DNA of 64,000 nucleotides from CAMLJR01 sp964500675 (GCA_964500675.1 CAZCNY010000008.1:62001-126000), one strand, 5' to 3'. Shown: positions 17,264 to 25,331, counted from the first letter of the stretch. Program-made: numbers and translations. Notes: generated by a model from the letters alone, not told the origin.

Positions 17264-17296
17264 TCGTGGCGATAGAAAAAGTTCGCAAAAAATACG

Positions 17297-17321
17297 GCCG
17301 CCACCAATACAGCGTGGCGGC
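17297..17321. terminator. Terminator-like hairpin after the DUF3617 gene
   Basis: A perfect 8-bp stem GCCGCCAC / GTGGCGGC with a nine-base loop sits 34 bases beyond the stop codon. There is no T-run on its right, but a run of A's on its left would give a U-tract for transcripts coming from the right. It may act as a weak bidirectional terminator. Confidence 0.4.
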
Positions 17322-17400
17322 GATCATTGGCGCTGCATAATTTCTCAAAATGATCGTCAGATAAACTCTCTCTTCTTTAATCTAGAAATTTAGGTTTTAA

Positions 17401-18984
17401 ATGAAATTTCGCCCACCGGCAATGTCAGTCGTGTTGTTGATCGCTGGAATCACGCAGCGTTTGTGGCAGTGGCAGATGTTGTCGCCACAACTGAAAAAAT
17501 TAACTCAAGCCAGCCCGAATTGGATAACCATGCAATATCTGCCAATCGAGGTTTGGCAGAAGCATTTCTGGACTGCGCTGTGGTTTCTGCAACAAACACC
17601 GCCACTGCCAAATCTGGTGTTCGGAGTATCGGCGTTGTTGTTTCCCCAAGCGGAAACACGTGTCATGGTGCTCATACTATTTTGCGGCTTGATGTCGTGC
17701 ATCGCCGCAGTTTTACTGTCGAGACTGCTGGTTTTACTGAATTTCAAACCATGGTTCGCTGTGGCCATTAGCCTCTTGTTTCTTGGCAGCAGCGAGATTC
17801 TGGTCATGGAGTACGCGGAGCTGGGTCAGTTGCTCTACGAATTCATGACCATGGCGCTGATCGCAGGCAGCGCGGTTTTGGCGGTTGAGATCGGGCGCAA
17901 AGCCTCTTCAAATAAAGCGTTTTCTCTCGGTCTTACAACCGCACTGCTGGCGCTCACGCGCGCAACGTTTTCTTATTTTGACGTGTTAACGCTCATCTGG
18001 TTGGCGGTAATGCGCCGCTCGCAACCGAAGCTCATGATCATCGCGGCAGTTCCCATAATTGTTCTGCACGGCGGATGGGCGTTCAAGCAATACGAAGTGT
18101 TGCATCGCTGGCAATGGGCGACGAGCACATGGGGCGGTGCGAATATGCAATACGGTGATGTTAAACGTGGCGATTTTCGCTTCAACCGATGGCTCAACGC
18201 GCAACAAGATACCTGTGCCGACCAATGGAGCGGCTATATCACGGGCTCTCGTTTTGGTGTGTTCGGATTTCCAACAGATAAAGAACTTGTGTTGCAATCA
18301 CTCGAAAAAACCGCAGATGCCCGCAGTGTCGACATCGAAGCGGCGGCACAGCGCGAACAATGGCTGCCGCTGGATTCGGCAGCATTCCGCGATATGTCGA
18401 GCTGTTTGCAAGGTTTGTATCTGCGCTATTGGATTCGTTTTCCCGCGCGAACAATGGAAGGTGCCTGGCGATCCTATGAAATATTTTGGAGCCCGATCGA
18501 TCGCTGGGCGGCAAACCGCGCCAATGTCATTGTCCCTCACCCTGGCGCAGCGAAATTGGAAGCAGTGCCGCCGTGGCTTAATTTGCGCAACTTTCTCCAG
18601 AAACGTGATTTCTCGATCAGGCAAGCGGCATTGCAGTCTGCTACCCAGCGAGTTGGGGGGCGATTTGTTCCGATCACTTTACTCGTGCTGCCGATCATTC
18701 CGCATGCGATGGCATTGGCTGGATGTATCGGGCTGCACTTGTTTCCGCTGGTTGCAATTTGTTGGTTGGTGGCGGCCCGCATCAAATGGGATATCGAAAT
18801 TCCGGTTGGAATTTCATTTTTACTACTGCTGTACGGCTATTTGGTTGTTGTAAGCAGTGTTGTCGAGTTCGGTGAAAACATGCGCTTTCGATTGCCTGTG
18901 GAGCCGATAGGTTGGGCAATTGCGCTTGTTGCGCTCGATGTATTCAGACAGCTTGTACAGAAAATTTCTGTCAGATTAAGGTGA
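17401..18984 (+). CDS. Polytopic membrane protein, possible GT-C-type glycosyltransferase
   Basis: 527 residues with about nine to ten membrane helices (clusters at ~8-22, 90-115, 120-138, 145-165, 180-210, 218-235 and several after 420) and a large soluble loop (~240-420) containing several tryptophans and tyrosines (WQWATSTWGGANMQYGDV, YLRYWIRFPARTMEGAWRSYEIFWSP). This layout resembles GT-C or PMT-like polyprenyl-phosphate-sugar transferases, but I recognise no specific family. It lies just upstream of a GT2/carrier/DUF2142 cassette on the same strand, which supports a role in envelope glycan modification. Its base composition is nearer the chromosomal average than that of the cassette. Ribosome site weak. 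Confidence 0.6.
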   Translation: MKFRPPAMSVVLLIAGITQRLWQWQMLSPQLKKLTQASPNWITMQYLPIEVWQKHFWTALWFLQQTPPLPNLVFGVSALLFPQAETRVMVLILFCGLMSCIAAVLLSRLLVLLNFKPWFAVAISLLFLGSSEILVMEYAELGQLLYEFMTMALIAGSAVLAVEIGRKASSNKAFSLGLTTALLALTRATFSYFDVLTLIWLAVMRRSQPKLMIIAAVPIIVLHGGWAFKQYEVLHRWQWATSTWGGANMQYGDVKRGDFRFNRWLNAQQDTCADQWSGYITGSRFGVFGFPTDKELVLQSLEKTADARSVDIEAAAQREQWLPLDSAAFRDMSSCLQGLYLRYWIRFPARTMEGAWRSYEIFWSPIDRWAANRANVIVPHPGAAKLEAVPPWLNLRNFLQKRDFSIRQAALQSATQRVGGRFVPITLLVLPIIPHAMALAGCIGLHLFPLVAICWLVAARIKWDIEIPVGISFLLLLYGYLVVVSSVVEFGENMRFRLPVEPIGWAIALVALDVFRQLVQKISVRLR

Positions 18985-19170
18985 CGCGATTATTATCGGC
19001 TACGGAATTCAATAATTATTCGATGAGCTTTCCTTACTTTCATGCCGCACGAGATTTTTTGGATCCACGGCGAATCAAGCGGATATATCAAAAGGTTGAT
19101 AGAATCGCAATCGTGATGGAATTTAAGAAAGGCTGTGTAGTGAAGGTTTTTTTTGGGTTGAGATTCAGCA

Positions 19171-20127
19171 ATGAATAAGATGCTGGTTGCGGCGGTGATT
19201 CCATGTTATCGAGTAAAGGAGCATATTCTCGATGTAATCAGTCAAATTGGATCAGAGATCTGGAAAGTCTATGTGGTGGACGACTGCTCTCCTGACGATG
19301 TGGGTGCCTATGTTGAAGAGAATTGCCAAGATAAGCGAGTCAAAGTAATTCGCAACGCTAAAAATCAAGGCGTTGGTGGCGCTGTTATCGCGGGATATCA
19401 AGCGGCCATGGCTGAGGGAGCAGATATCATCGTCAAAGTGGATGGCGATGGTCAGATGGATCCGAAGCTGATTCCAAATTTTGTGGCGCCCATTATTGAC
19501 GGAGAGGCCGATTATACGAAAGGAAATCGTTTTTTTGATTTAGAGAAAATCCGAGAAATGCCGAAAGCCCGCCTGTTTGGCAACGCTGTACTGTCGTTCA
19601 TGGCTAAATTCTCTACAGGATATTGGGATTTGTTTGATCCTACTAATGGATATACCGCGATTCACAAGGATGTCGCTAGCCGTCTGCCCTTAAGAAAAAT
19701 CAGTAAGCGCTATTTTTTTGAAACAGATATGCTGTTTCGTTTAAATACGCTTCGAGCGGTCGTTGTCGATATACCGATGGATGCAAAATATGGGGATGAA
19801 GTTAGCAACCTAAAAATATCGAAGGTGACGGGCGAGTTTTTCGTAAAGCATGGTCGAAATTTTGGGAAGCGAGTTTTTTACAATTATTATTTAAGGGATA
19901 TGTCTCTGGCATCGATAGAGCTCCCTATTGGCCTGTTTTTGCTTCTGTTTGGCTTAACTTTTGGCGGATACCACTGGGTGGTCTCTTGGCGAGCAGGGGT
20001 GCAAACCCCTCCTGGCACGATCATGCTTGCGGCAGTTCCAGTAATAATCGGCCTTCAATTTGTCTTGGCCTTTTTGGCGCATGACATTTCCTCTGTGCCA
20101 AGGCGTCCATTACAGCGTAAATTATGA
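19171..20127 (+). CDS. GT2 glycosyltransferase with C-terminal membrane anchor (polyprenyl-phosphate-sugar synthase type)
   Basis: 318 residues. Residues ~5-235 are a GT-A fold: AAVIPCYRVKEHI, YVVDDCSPDDVG, the nucleotide-sugar-binding VKVDGDGQMDP (DxD-like) and FDPTNGYTAIHK. Two hydrophobic helices close the protein (~250-270 and ~285-308). This is the DPM1/GtrB architecture, which transfers a sugar from a nucleotide donor to undecaprenyl phosphate at the inner face of the membrane. The gene is the first of three tightly spaced genes (30-base gaps) and is visibly AT-richer than the surroundings, suggesting acquisition by transfer. Confidence 0.85.
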   Translation: MNKMLVAAVIPCYRVKEHILDVISQIGSEIWKVYVVDDCSPDDVGAYVEENCQDKRVKVIRNAKNQGVGGAVIAGYQAAMAEGADIIVKVDGDGQMDPKLIPNFVAPIIDGEADYTKGNRFFDLEKIREMPKARLFGNAVLSFMAKFSTGYWDLFDPTNGYTAIHKDVASRLPLRKISKRYFFETDMLFRLNTLRAVVVDIPMDAKYGDEVSNLKISKVTGEFFVKHGRNFGKRVFYNYYLRDMSLASIELPIGLFLLLFGLTFGGYHWVVSWRAGVQTPPGTIMLAAVPVIIGLQFVLAFLAHDISSVPRRPLQRKL

Positions 20128-20157
20128 TGTTAAAGAAGAATTAACTCGGAGGTTCCG

Positions 20158-20508
20158 GTGTCATTTTGGCAACTAGTGTTAATTATATTGACCGTAATAT
20201 TATTATCGGTGGGACAGATTTTATTCAAGGTCGCTGCCGAAGCGATTAATATTTCTCGATCTGGATTTATCGGCGGGTTTCTCAGCCCTAAGCTTATCGC
20301 CGCCCTGGTTGTCTATGCTTTTGCGACATTTGCATGGATTTTAGTGCTTAGGGTGACTCCGTTGCGAGTGGCTTACCCGTTTGTTGCGCTGGCCTTTTTT
20401 ATCGTACCTGTACTTGCTCATTTTTTTTTAGATGAGCGTTTAGGTTGGAACACCATTGCTGGTTCATGCCTGATAGCTTTTGGTGTTTGGGTTTCCATTC
20501 TCAAATAA
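20158..20508 (+). CDS. Small EamA/SMR-like membrane carrier (putative lipid-linked sugar flippase)
   Basis: 116 residues with four membrane helices (about 4-20, 43-65, 70-90, 95-114), the size and topology of ArnE/ArnF or small DMT-family subunits. Helix one carries the GQILFKVA pattern of the family and helix three the P-RVAYPFVAL pattern. It starts with GTG preceded by CTCGGAGG. Set between a GT2 synthase and a DUF2142 protein, its likely task is flipping the polyprenyl-linked sugar to the periplasmic side (the role GtrA plays in gtrABC cassettes); that is inference from context. Confidence 0.7.
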   Translation: MSFWQLVLIILTVILLSVGQILFKVAAEAINISRSGFIGGFLSPKLIAALVVYAFATFAWILVLRVTPLRVAYPFVALAFFIVPVLAHFFLDERLGWNTIAGSCLIAFGVWVSILK

Positions 20509-20538
20509 AGTCTGCGAGTTTTCATTCGTGTTAAGGAA

Positions 20539-21888
20539 ATGACATTGAATCGGTATGTGGGGAGGTCGGTGGAAGACAAAGTCTTAATCGTTGCCATTGT
20601 TTTAAGCTTTGTTGTAGCGTGGATTGTCTCATATAAGACGCGCCCATTCTTAAATCCGGATGAAGGTGCGCATTTTTTTAGAGCAATAGAAATTTCCCAC
20701 GGGCATTTAATTAATTTCCCAGCGCATGTTGGTATCGAAATACCGTGCTCTGAATATTTTGTGATAGGCGCAAAATATCGCCCGGTTGCGCTTTACCAGA
20801 ATGTTTTACTAAGGAAAGATTTTAATAGTGATAGCTGTCGTGTAAAGACAGTTAATACCGCAGGCATTTACTCGCCGGTGCCTTACTTATTTATTTCTGC
20901 GGCGGAATTGGTTGTTCGACAATTTAATTGGAGTGTAGAAAACCGTTTGATTGCTATGCGATTCTCTAACTTTATCGGCACAACCGCGATTTGCGTGGCC
21001 GCATTCTATCTATTGTCCAGTTATCGCGCGCCTTTTGTATTGATCGGGTTGTCCCCGTTGGTTTTCTGGCTACGGGCGTCGGTTTCGGCCGACGGAGTTA
21101 CCATTTCTTTATCGATGTTATTTCTTGCTTACACTCTCTCAATATTGCAAAAAATGCGGGTTCCAAATTTTTTTCAGTGGTCAACACTTATCTTTTTGGC
21201 AATGCTGGTTGGCTCCTGTAAGCCGGTTTATGCGTTGATTTGTTTTGCATCGCTCTTGTTCTGGCTGCGCGATTGGGGTTTCGATGGCGGAAAGTTAAAA
21301 TTGCTAACTCTGTCATTATTGCCGGGCTTCGCCGCGCTGGGTGTTTCGGTGCTATGGACCGCTTTAGCTGATCCAGCGCTGGTCTATTTAGGGAACTCCG
21401 CCGAACCAAAGCTCCAATTGCTGGGTATGATGATTCGGCCAGATCATTTCATTCTCGCGGTTCTGAAGACTATCGTGTTATCTGGATGGGATTTTATCCA
21501 TCAGTTATGGGTTCCGTACACACAAGTTTCTGATGCCGCCGGAGCGACAATTGCCACGCTGTTGACAGTGTTGTTTGGCGGCATTGTTGGTTCCAGTCCA
21601 GTGCCGGCGCTCGGCAAGGCTGAGCAGGTTTTTTGCCTGATGCTGGGTTTGTTCGTTTGCTTAATGGTTATAGTTCCCCTTTATTTAACATACACGCCAC
21701 TTAATTTTCCTTCTGTTTTGGGATTGCAAGGCCGCTATTTCATTCCTCCCATAATGCTCTTATCGTTTGGGGTTGCTGGCAGGGCGCAGGGCTTTTTGAA
21801 GACTAGCCCGTTATTCCGAGAAGCTAGTTCTTCAATTGTTCCTCTAGCTTCATGCATATGGCTGCTATTAAATCATTTTTTTCATTGA
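20539..21888 (+). CDS. DUF2142-family membrane protein (putative GT-C glycosyltransferase)
   Basis: 449 residues with around ten to eleven membrane helices. After the first helix comes FLNPDEGAHFFRAIEISHG, the acidic P-DE..H..R loop typical of DUF2142 and other GT-C enzymes, then YSPVPYLFI, and near the end LGLQGRYFIPP, both hallmarks of DUF2142. An AAGGAA ribosome site precedes the ATG. GT-C proteins use lipid-linked sugars on the periplasmic face, so this would be the transferase that decorates O-antigen or another surface polymer with the sugar supplied by the two genes before it. The acceptor is unknown. Confidence 0.8.
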   Translation: MTLNRYVGRSVEDKVLIVAIVLSFVVAWIVSYKTRPFLNPDEGAHFFRAIEISHGHLINFPAHVGIEIPCSEYFVIGAKYRPVALYQNVLLRKDFNSDSCRVKTVNTAGIYSPVPYLFISAAELVVRQFNWSVENRLIAMRFSNFIGTTAICVAAFYLLSSYRAPFVLIGLSPLVFWLRASVSADGVTISLSMLFLAYTLSILQKMRVPNFFQWSTLIFLAMLVGSCKPVYALICFASLLFWLRDWGFDGGKLKLLTLSLLPGFAALGVSVLWTALADPALVYLGNSAEPKLQLLGMMIRPDHFILAVLKTIVLSGWDFIHQLWVPYTQVSDAAGATIATLLTVLFGGIVGSSPVPALGKAEQVFCLMLGLFVCLMVIVPLYLTYTPLNFPSVLGLQGRYFIPPIMLLSFGVAGRAQGFLKTSPLFREASSSIVPLASCIWLLLNHFFH

Positions 21889-22045
21889 TGATTGCCGTCG
21901 TATATCAGTTGGTCATGCAGGGAATACCGAAAACCATCGATGGCGCAAGCATTCCATGGTATTTCTGCGGTGGCGGCTTTTTTGTAATGTTCTACATCAT
22001 CACGATCACATGGATATCCACCTATTCTCCTGCTATTCGTTTTTG

Positions 22046-22972
22046 TCACGAGCGCGCTGCCAACACGGGGCGAAGGCACTCCAGCAATGGCACGAGAAAA
22101 TCATCGGGTCGATTCATCTGTACGAAATGATGACAGCCTTCGATGCACATAAATTTTTTCTGCGGAGCCGTAATTGCATCGAAATAGACTTTGGCAAGTT
22201 CCATCGACGTTTGCTGATCGTACTGGCCCATGATGCAGAACATCGGAATTTCAAAATCGAGTCCGAGAGCAGGCAGATCGATCGCGCAAAATTCTTTATA
22301 TAATTGCATGCCCGAAAACATGAAGCCTTTCATCAGGGCGTCGCGATCCTGCGCGGAAAAATCGGTAGAAGGAAGTGGCGGTCGCGGTTTTACATCATCG
22401 CCTTTACCTGGCACCAGCACATCGGCCCATTCGCGTAACACGCGTAATTTATTTGGATCACTATCATACGGCGGCGGGCCGATTTCATTCAGCGCCTTCA
22501 ACGCGTCGTCATTGCCGGCTGCACGCGCCCATTCCAGTTGCCGCGCGTAGTTAAATTCTTCGTTGCGCTGCAAATTGACGAGCTGTCCGGTGCCGACGAA
22601 AGCAGCAAATAATTCCGGCCGCCGCTTCACCATGTGAATGCCGAGCACCGATCCCCATGAATGCCCGACCAGAATAATTTTCTCTTTGCGCAAATGATCG
22701 AGCAGAAATTCCGCGACTTCGATGCCATCGGCAATCATGCGTTCCAGCGTTAATTGACCGCAGCCTTCCGCGCCATTGCGCTGAAATGTTTTGCCAGCGC
22801 CGCGCTGATCCCAGTGCACCACCGTGAAATAACGCTCCCACGATTTCCACGCGGCCGCCGCCATGCGCGTCGAAGCACCGGGGCCGCCGTGCAGAAACAG
22901 CAGCACCGGATTGTCGGGGTTGTCACCGCCAATCTGAATCCATTGCTCGATACCGCCGATGGTGACGTACAT
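22046..22972 (-). CDS. Proline iminopeptidase-like alpha/beta hydrolase (peptidase S33 family)
   Basis: 308 residues. The family's HGGPGAS oxyanion motif is at ~29-35, the DQRGAG motif at ~55-60, the nucleophile elbow GHSWGS in mid-sequence, and the catalytic His near the C-terminus in EGCHHFVQMNRP. A reading frame open for a further 160 codons upstream is non-coding in character and overlaps the antitoxin region; the ATG at 22972 has CAGGAG ten bases before it and the protein starts where family members start. The enzyme would cleave N-terminal residues from small peptides or hydrolyse related esters or amides in the cytoplasm. It is convergent with the DUF2142 gene. Confidence 0.85.
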   Translation of the reverse strand: MYVTIGGIEQWIQIGGDNPDNPVLLFLHGGPGASTRMAAAAWKSWERYFTVVHWDQRGAGKTFQRNGAEGCGQLTLERMIADGIEVAEFLLDHLRKEKIILVGHSWGSVLGIHMVKRRPELFAAFVGTGQLVNLQRNEEFNYARQLEWARAAGNDDALKALNEIGPPPYDSDPNKLRVLREWADVLVPGKGDDVKPRPPLPSTDFSAQDRDALMKGFMFSGMQLYKEFCAIDLPALGLDFEIPMFCIMGQYDQQTSMELAKVYFDAITAPQKKFMCIEGCHHFVQMNRPDDFLVPLLECLRPVLAARS

Positions 22973-23080
22973 GCTTTCGCGACTCCTGTTGCTTAAAGCG
23001 AGTAAAACACAATGATAAGAATACGGTATGGCCATCCACCGCAGCTCAACCCCTGCTTGCTTGACGGCTGGCCATGAGAT

Positions 23081-23101
23081 AAAGTAAGGATTCCTTACTT
23101 T
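23081..23101. promoter_or_regulatory. Perfect 21-bp palindrome, candidate operator of the AbrB-PIN pair
   Basis: AAAGTAAGGA-T-TCCTTACTTT is a perfect inverted repeat with a one-base centre, 18 bases upstream of the antitoxin start. A TTGACG hexamer begins at 23061 and a TAAGGA hexamer lies 18 bases after it, so the palindrome would overlap the -10 region. AbrB/MazE-type antitoxins bind such palindromes with their paired swapped-hairpin domains. Confidence 0.65.
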
Positions 23102-23119
23102 GCGCCAAAGGTCAAGGCC

Positions 23120-23353
23120 ATGCTCGCCAAAATCACCGCTAAAAACCAGATCACACTGCCCAAGGCTGTGACCAATGCGGTCGGCCCCGCCGAATATTTC
23201 GAAGTGGAAGCGCGCGAGGGCCAGATCGTGCTGACGCCCGTGCGCATCCATCGCGCTGATGCCGTGCGCGCGAAACTCGCTGAACTCAATCTGCAAGAAA
23301 AGGATATCGAAGACGCCGTGAAGTGGGCGCGTTCGAGTAAAGCCAGGAAATGA
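23120..23353 (+). CDS. AbrB/MazE/SpoVT-type antitoxin
   Basis: 77 residues. The N-terminal swapped-hairpin DNA-binding domain is clear: AKITAKNQITLPKAVTNAV (3-21), then YFEVEAREGQIVLTPV. The C-terminal part (residues 45-77, LNLQEKDIEDAVKWARSSKARK) is helical and charged, as needed to wrap the toxin. It overlaps the PIN toxin gene by four bases (ATGA), so the pair is translationally coupled. Autoregulation through the palindrome upstream is probable. Confidence 0.85.
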   Translation: MLAKITAKNQITLPKAVTNAVGPAEYFEVEAREGQIVLTPVRIHRADAVRAKLAELNLQEKDIEDAVKWARSSKARK

Positions 23354-23769
23354 CAAAACCGCCGCATGCGGTGCTCGACACCAATGTGGTGCTATCAGCG
23401 CTCGTGTTTTCTCAAGGTCGCCTTGCACCGCTGCGCCACGCTTGGCAAACACAACAATTCATCCCGCTGATTTCCACCGCGACCGCGAAAGAATTGGTGC
23501 GCGTGCTCGCGTATCCGAAATTCAAATTAAGCGCAGCCGAGCAGGAAGAATTGCTCGCCGATTATCTGCCGTATTGCAAAACCGTGCGCATTCCGGCAAA
23601 GCCGCCGAAAACCCCAGCTTGTTCCGATCCGTTCGATGTGCCGTTTCTGCAACTGGCTGTTGTGGGTAAAGCGAATTATCTCGTGAGCGGCGATAGTGAT
23701 TTACTGGAGTTACAGAAGTGTGGTTCGTGTCGAATTGTTACGGCCGAACAGTTTCTTGGTGCCATGTAA
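23350..23769 (+). CDS. PIN-domain toxin (putative endoribonuclease)
   Basis: 139 residues. The PIN acidic cluster is visible: VLDTNVVLSAL (D10), the TAKELVRVL glutamate (~E49), DPFDVPFLQLAVVG and the terminal SGDSDLLEL. It belongs to the group annotated as toxin-antitoxin system PIN family (COG1569-like) rather than classic VapC. PIN toxins cleave tRNA or rRNA with Mg2+. It is paired with an AbrB-type antitoxin directly upstream, a recurrent partnership. Confidence 0.85.
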   Translation: MTKPPHAVLDTNVVLSALVFSQGRLAPLRHAWQTQQFIPLISTATAKELVRVLAYPKFKLSAAEQEELLADYLPYCKTVRIPAKPPKTPACSDPFDVPFLQLAVVGKANYLVSGDSDLLELQKCGSCRIVTAEQFLGAM

Positions 23770-23787
23770 GGCGCAATAAATTGCGCC
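23770..23787. repeat. Palindromic GGCGCAAT repeat / possible terminator
   Basis: GGCGCAAT-AA-ATTGCGCC is a perfect hairpin just after the toxin stop codon, followed within ten bases by a GGGTTTTTA tract, so it may end the toxin-antitoxin transcript. A related longer palindrome sits at 55841-55894, which indicates a dispersed repeat family. Confidence 0.55.
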
Positions 23788-23885
23788 CTACGTGCTGGGT
23801 TTTTATGGTGCTGAATCGCAAGGCGAGTTAATTATCGAATTGTGATTTAAGCGTTGTTGTGAAATATAAATCCCTGCCACATCCT

Positions 23886-24605
23886 TTAATCAAATCCCCA
23901 GTATTGTCTTTCTGAGAGGAGATAGTTTGTAAACCAAAGCCATTTATCTTTATGAGCTTGCTTTGTGCATTCTTTTTCTTTGCTGGATGCGATAGTAATA
24001 AAATGGCCGAGCATTTCTTCAATTCCTTTTTTAAAATCGTTTCTCTGGTGATTAAATTCTTGAAGTCCGTTGACCATAAAATTTTCATCATAGTCAATGC
24101 ACATGCGTTCATCGGAACAAATACCTGACTCCCAGATATGCTTAGCAGACTCTGACAAAACAATCCTTGGCATACAAGTAGACTTTTCGATTCCAACAGC
24201 ATCCTGATAGGCCGGGCCCACAATGTTGGAGGCTGTATGCCAAACTCTGCCAATAGAAATTCCGCCGCGCACTAGATATCCATAATCAAGTAGTGCCCTT
24301 GTTATCTGGATGGCTCGCATTACAATTAAATCTACACCACTATATTGACTCCATTCTGGAAGATCACATTTAAGGGGGGCGGAAAGTATTATGGAATCAG
24401 ATATATAAATGTGCTTTGGTAGGAGCTTTTTCGGTACTGAGGAATGAGCTTCAGTATCTAGTGAAGGAATAGCCGATTCGAGAAGTGTAATGAGAGTTTC
24501 CAGCTCAAAGAAATTTTCATTTTCAAAAGCAAGCTTTACGACCGATTTAAATCCGATAACGTCAATAAACGCAACTGCTCTCTCCTCACTAGAAATTAAG
24601 GGCAT
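23886..24605 (-). CDS. Class III nucleotidyl cyclase-like protein of unknown role
   Basis: 239 residues with no membrane segment or partner domain. The pattern of a class III adenylate/guanylate cyclase core is present: AFIDVIGFK (D15, first metal Asp), HIYISDSIILSAP (D70, second metal Asp), and YLVRGGISIGRVWHT-NIVGPAYQDAVGIEK (R113 and the glycine-rich strand-turn that closes the active site). Stand-alone cyclases of this size occur in anti-phage Pycsar-type systems and as uncharacterised orphans; I cannot say which nucleotide it uses. It is last in a same-strand run behind a HicB-like, a DUF2442 and a DUF4160 gene, and the run is AT-richer than its surroundings. No toxin-like membrane effector lies beside it. 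Confidence 0.6.
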   Translation of the reverse strand: MPLISSEERAVAFIDVIGFKSVVKLAFENENFFELETLITLLESAIPSLDTEAHSSVPKKLLPKHIYISDSIILSAPLKCDLPEWSQYSGVDLIVMRAIQITRALLDYGYLVRGGISIGRVWHTASNIVGPAYQDAVGIEKSTCMPRIVLSESAKHIWESGICSDERMCIDYDENFMVNGLQEFNHQRNDFKKGIEEMLGHFITIASSKEKECTKQAHKDKWLWFTNYLLSERQYWGFD

Positions 24606-24622
24606 TTGAAATCTCTTTACCC

Positions 24623-24808
24623 TCAGCGGACATAATGTGCAGGGTAGAGTGCAATAGTCTCTTCGACAATTTGGCAGAGTTGATCGAAAACCTGCTTCTC
24701 ATCGTCGCCGTGGCAACCGCCGTAAATTAGTCCCGGCGAGCTGCCGACATAACATTGATCTTCATCGGACCACTCTACGATTTTTACGTATTTAGCGCTG
24801 TCCTTCAT
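24623..24808 (-). CDS. Small HicB-like protein
   Basis: 61 residues: VKIVEWSDEDQCYVGSSPGLIYGGCHGDDEKQVFDQLCQIVEETIALY. The order 'edgcyva..Pgl.....G.t.eea...l.e.ie..i' is that of the HicB partial RNase-H fold, which serves as antitoxin to HicA. No HicA (a dsRBD-like ~60-residue protein) is adjacent, and the usual C-terminal DNA-binding part is missing, so this is an orphan. Spacing is tight: 11 bases after the DUF2442 gene, 17 before the cyclase-like gene. Confidence 0.65.
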   Translation of the reverse strand: MKDSAKYVKIVEWSDEDQCYVGSSPGLIYGGCHGDDEKQVFDQLCQIVEETIALYPAHYVR

Positions 24809-24819
24809 TTTTTCTATCT

Positions 24820-25077
24820 CTAGGCGCTTTTTCTGCCTGTATTTGGCTTGTGATTTATTCCCAGCAATCCATCAATAGAAATATCTTCGTCGAGTAAAGG
24901 CCAGTGAATTCCATAGCCGCTTGGTGATACTTCGAAAGTATCGAGTTGTTCGATGGTTGCGTTGGCAAGAGATTTGGAGATCTTCTCCAATGGAAATTCG
25001 AGCGGTTTGCCATCGACGACAAGACTTAGCTTCCCGGCTTTACAGACGACCTTCTCGACCAAATGAAATTTTTCCAT
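24820..25077 (-). CDS. DUF2442 protein (partner of DUF4160)
   Basis: 85 residues. The segment FPLEKISKSLANATIEQLDTFEVSPSGYGIHWPLLDEDISIDGLLG is the DUF2442 signature (desP-L-nAt..ql..~e.s~.GygihWp.LDEDisi.gLL). The ATG follows a GAGG eight bases upstream and starts two bases after the DUF4160 stop; a longer frame from 25107 overlaps that gene. DUF2442/DUF4160 couples recur next to each other in bacteria and are suspected toxin-antitoxin-like modules, but I know of no settled function. Confidence 0.8.
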   Translation of the reverse strand: MEKFHLVEKVVCKAGKLSLVVDGKPLEFPLEKISKSLANATIEQLDTFEVSPSGYGIHWPLLDEDISIDGLLGINHKPNTGRKSA

Positions 25078-25079
25078 TT

Positions 25080-25331
25080 CTATTTCCTCGCTTGAAACTC
25101 TTGCCATTGCTCAACTATGTAATCGAAGTGCTCAAATACGATTTTGCGGATTTCCTTTTTATCTTTTTGAGAAAGCCCGTAGGAGTAGCTCTCTCGGATG
25201 TCGAATGACTCGACATCAATCCAGTATTTACATTCCAGTTCATTTTTGCGGCAATGAACATGGATGGGTTCGCTCCCCTCGTTGGAGTAGAAGAATAACC
25301 GCCATCCCAGCTGTACCAATATCGTTGGCAT
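25080..25331 (-). CDS. DUF4160 protein
   Basis: 83 residues: MPTILVQLGWRLFFYSNEGSEPIHVHCRKNE, then KYWIDVESFDIRESYSYGLSQKDKKEIRKIVFEHFDYIVEQWQEF. The pattern 'PtIl...g.r.~fys~e..ePpHvHv..g.~.akfWl' is that of DUF4160. An AAGGAG ribosome site lies six bases before the ATG, making this the first gene of the four-gene run. The HVH is conserved in the family and might bind metal (inference). Confidence 0.8.
   Translation of the reverse strand: MPTILVQLGWRLFFYSNEGSEPIHVHCRKNELECKYWIDVESFDIRESYSYGLSQKDKKEIRKIVFEHFDYIVEQWQEFQARK

Noticed and set aside
18912..19178. 88-codon frame between the membrane-protein gene and the GT2 gene
   Set aside because: It overlaps the end of the former in another frame, has no recognisable domain and no ribosome site.
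22973..23452. Extension of the iminopeptidase-like frame by 160 codons
   Set aside because: It runs antisense through the AbrB antitoxin and PIN toxin genes, lacks a ribosome site, and the conserved protein starts at 22972.
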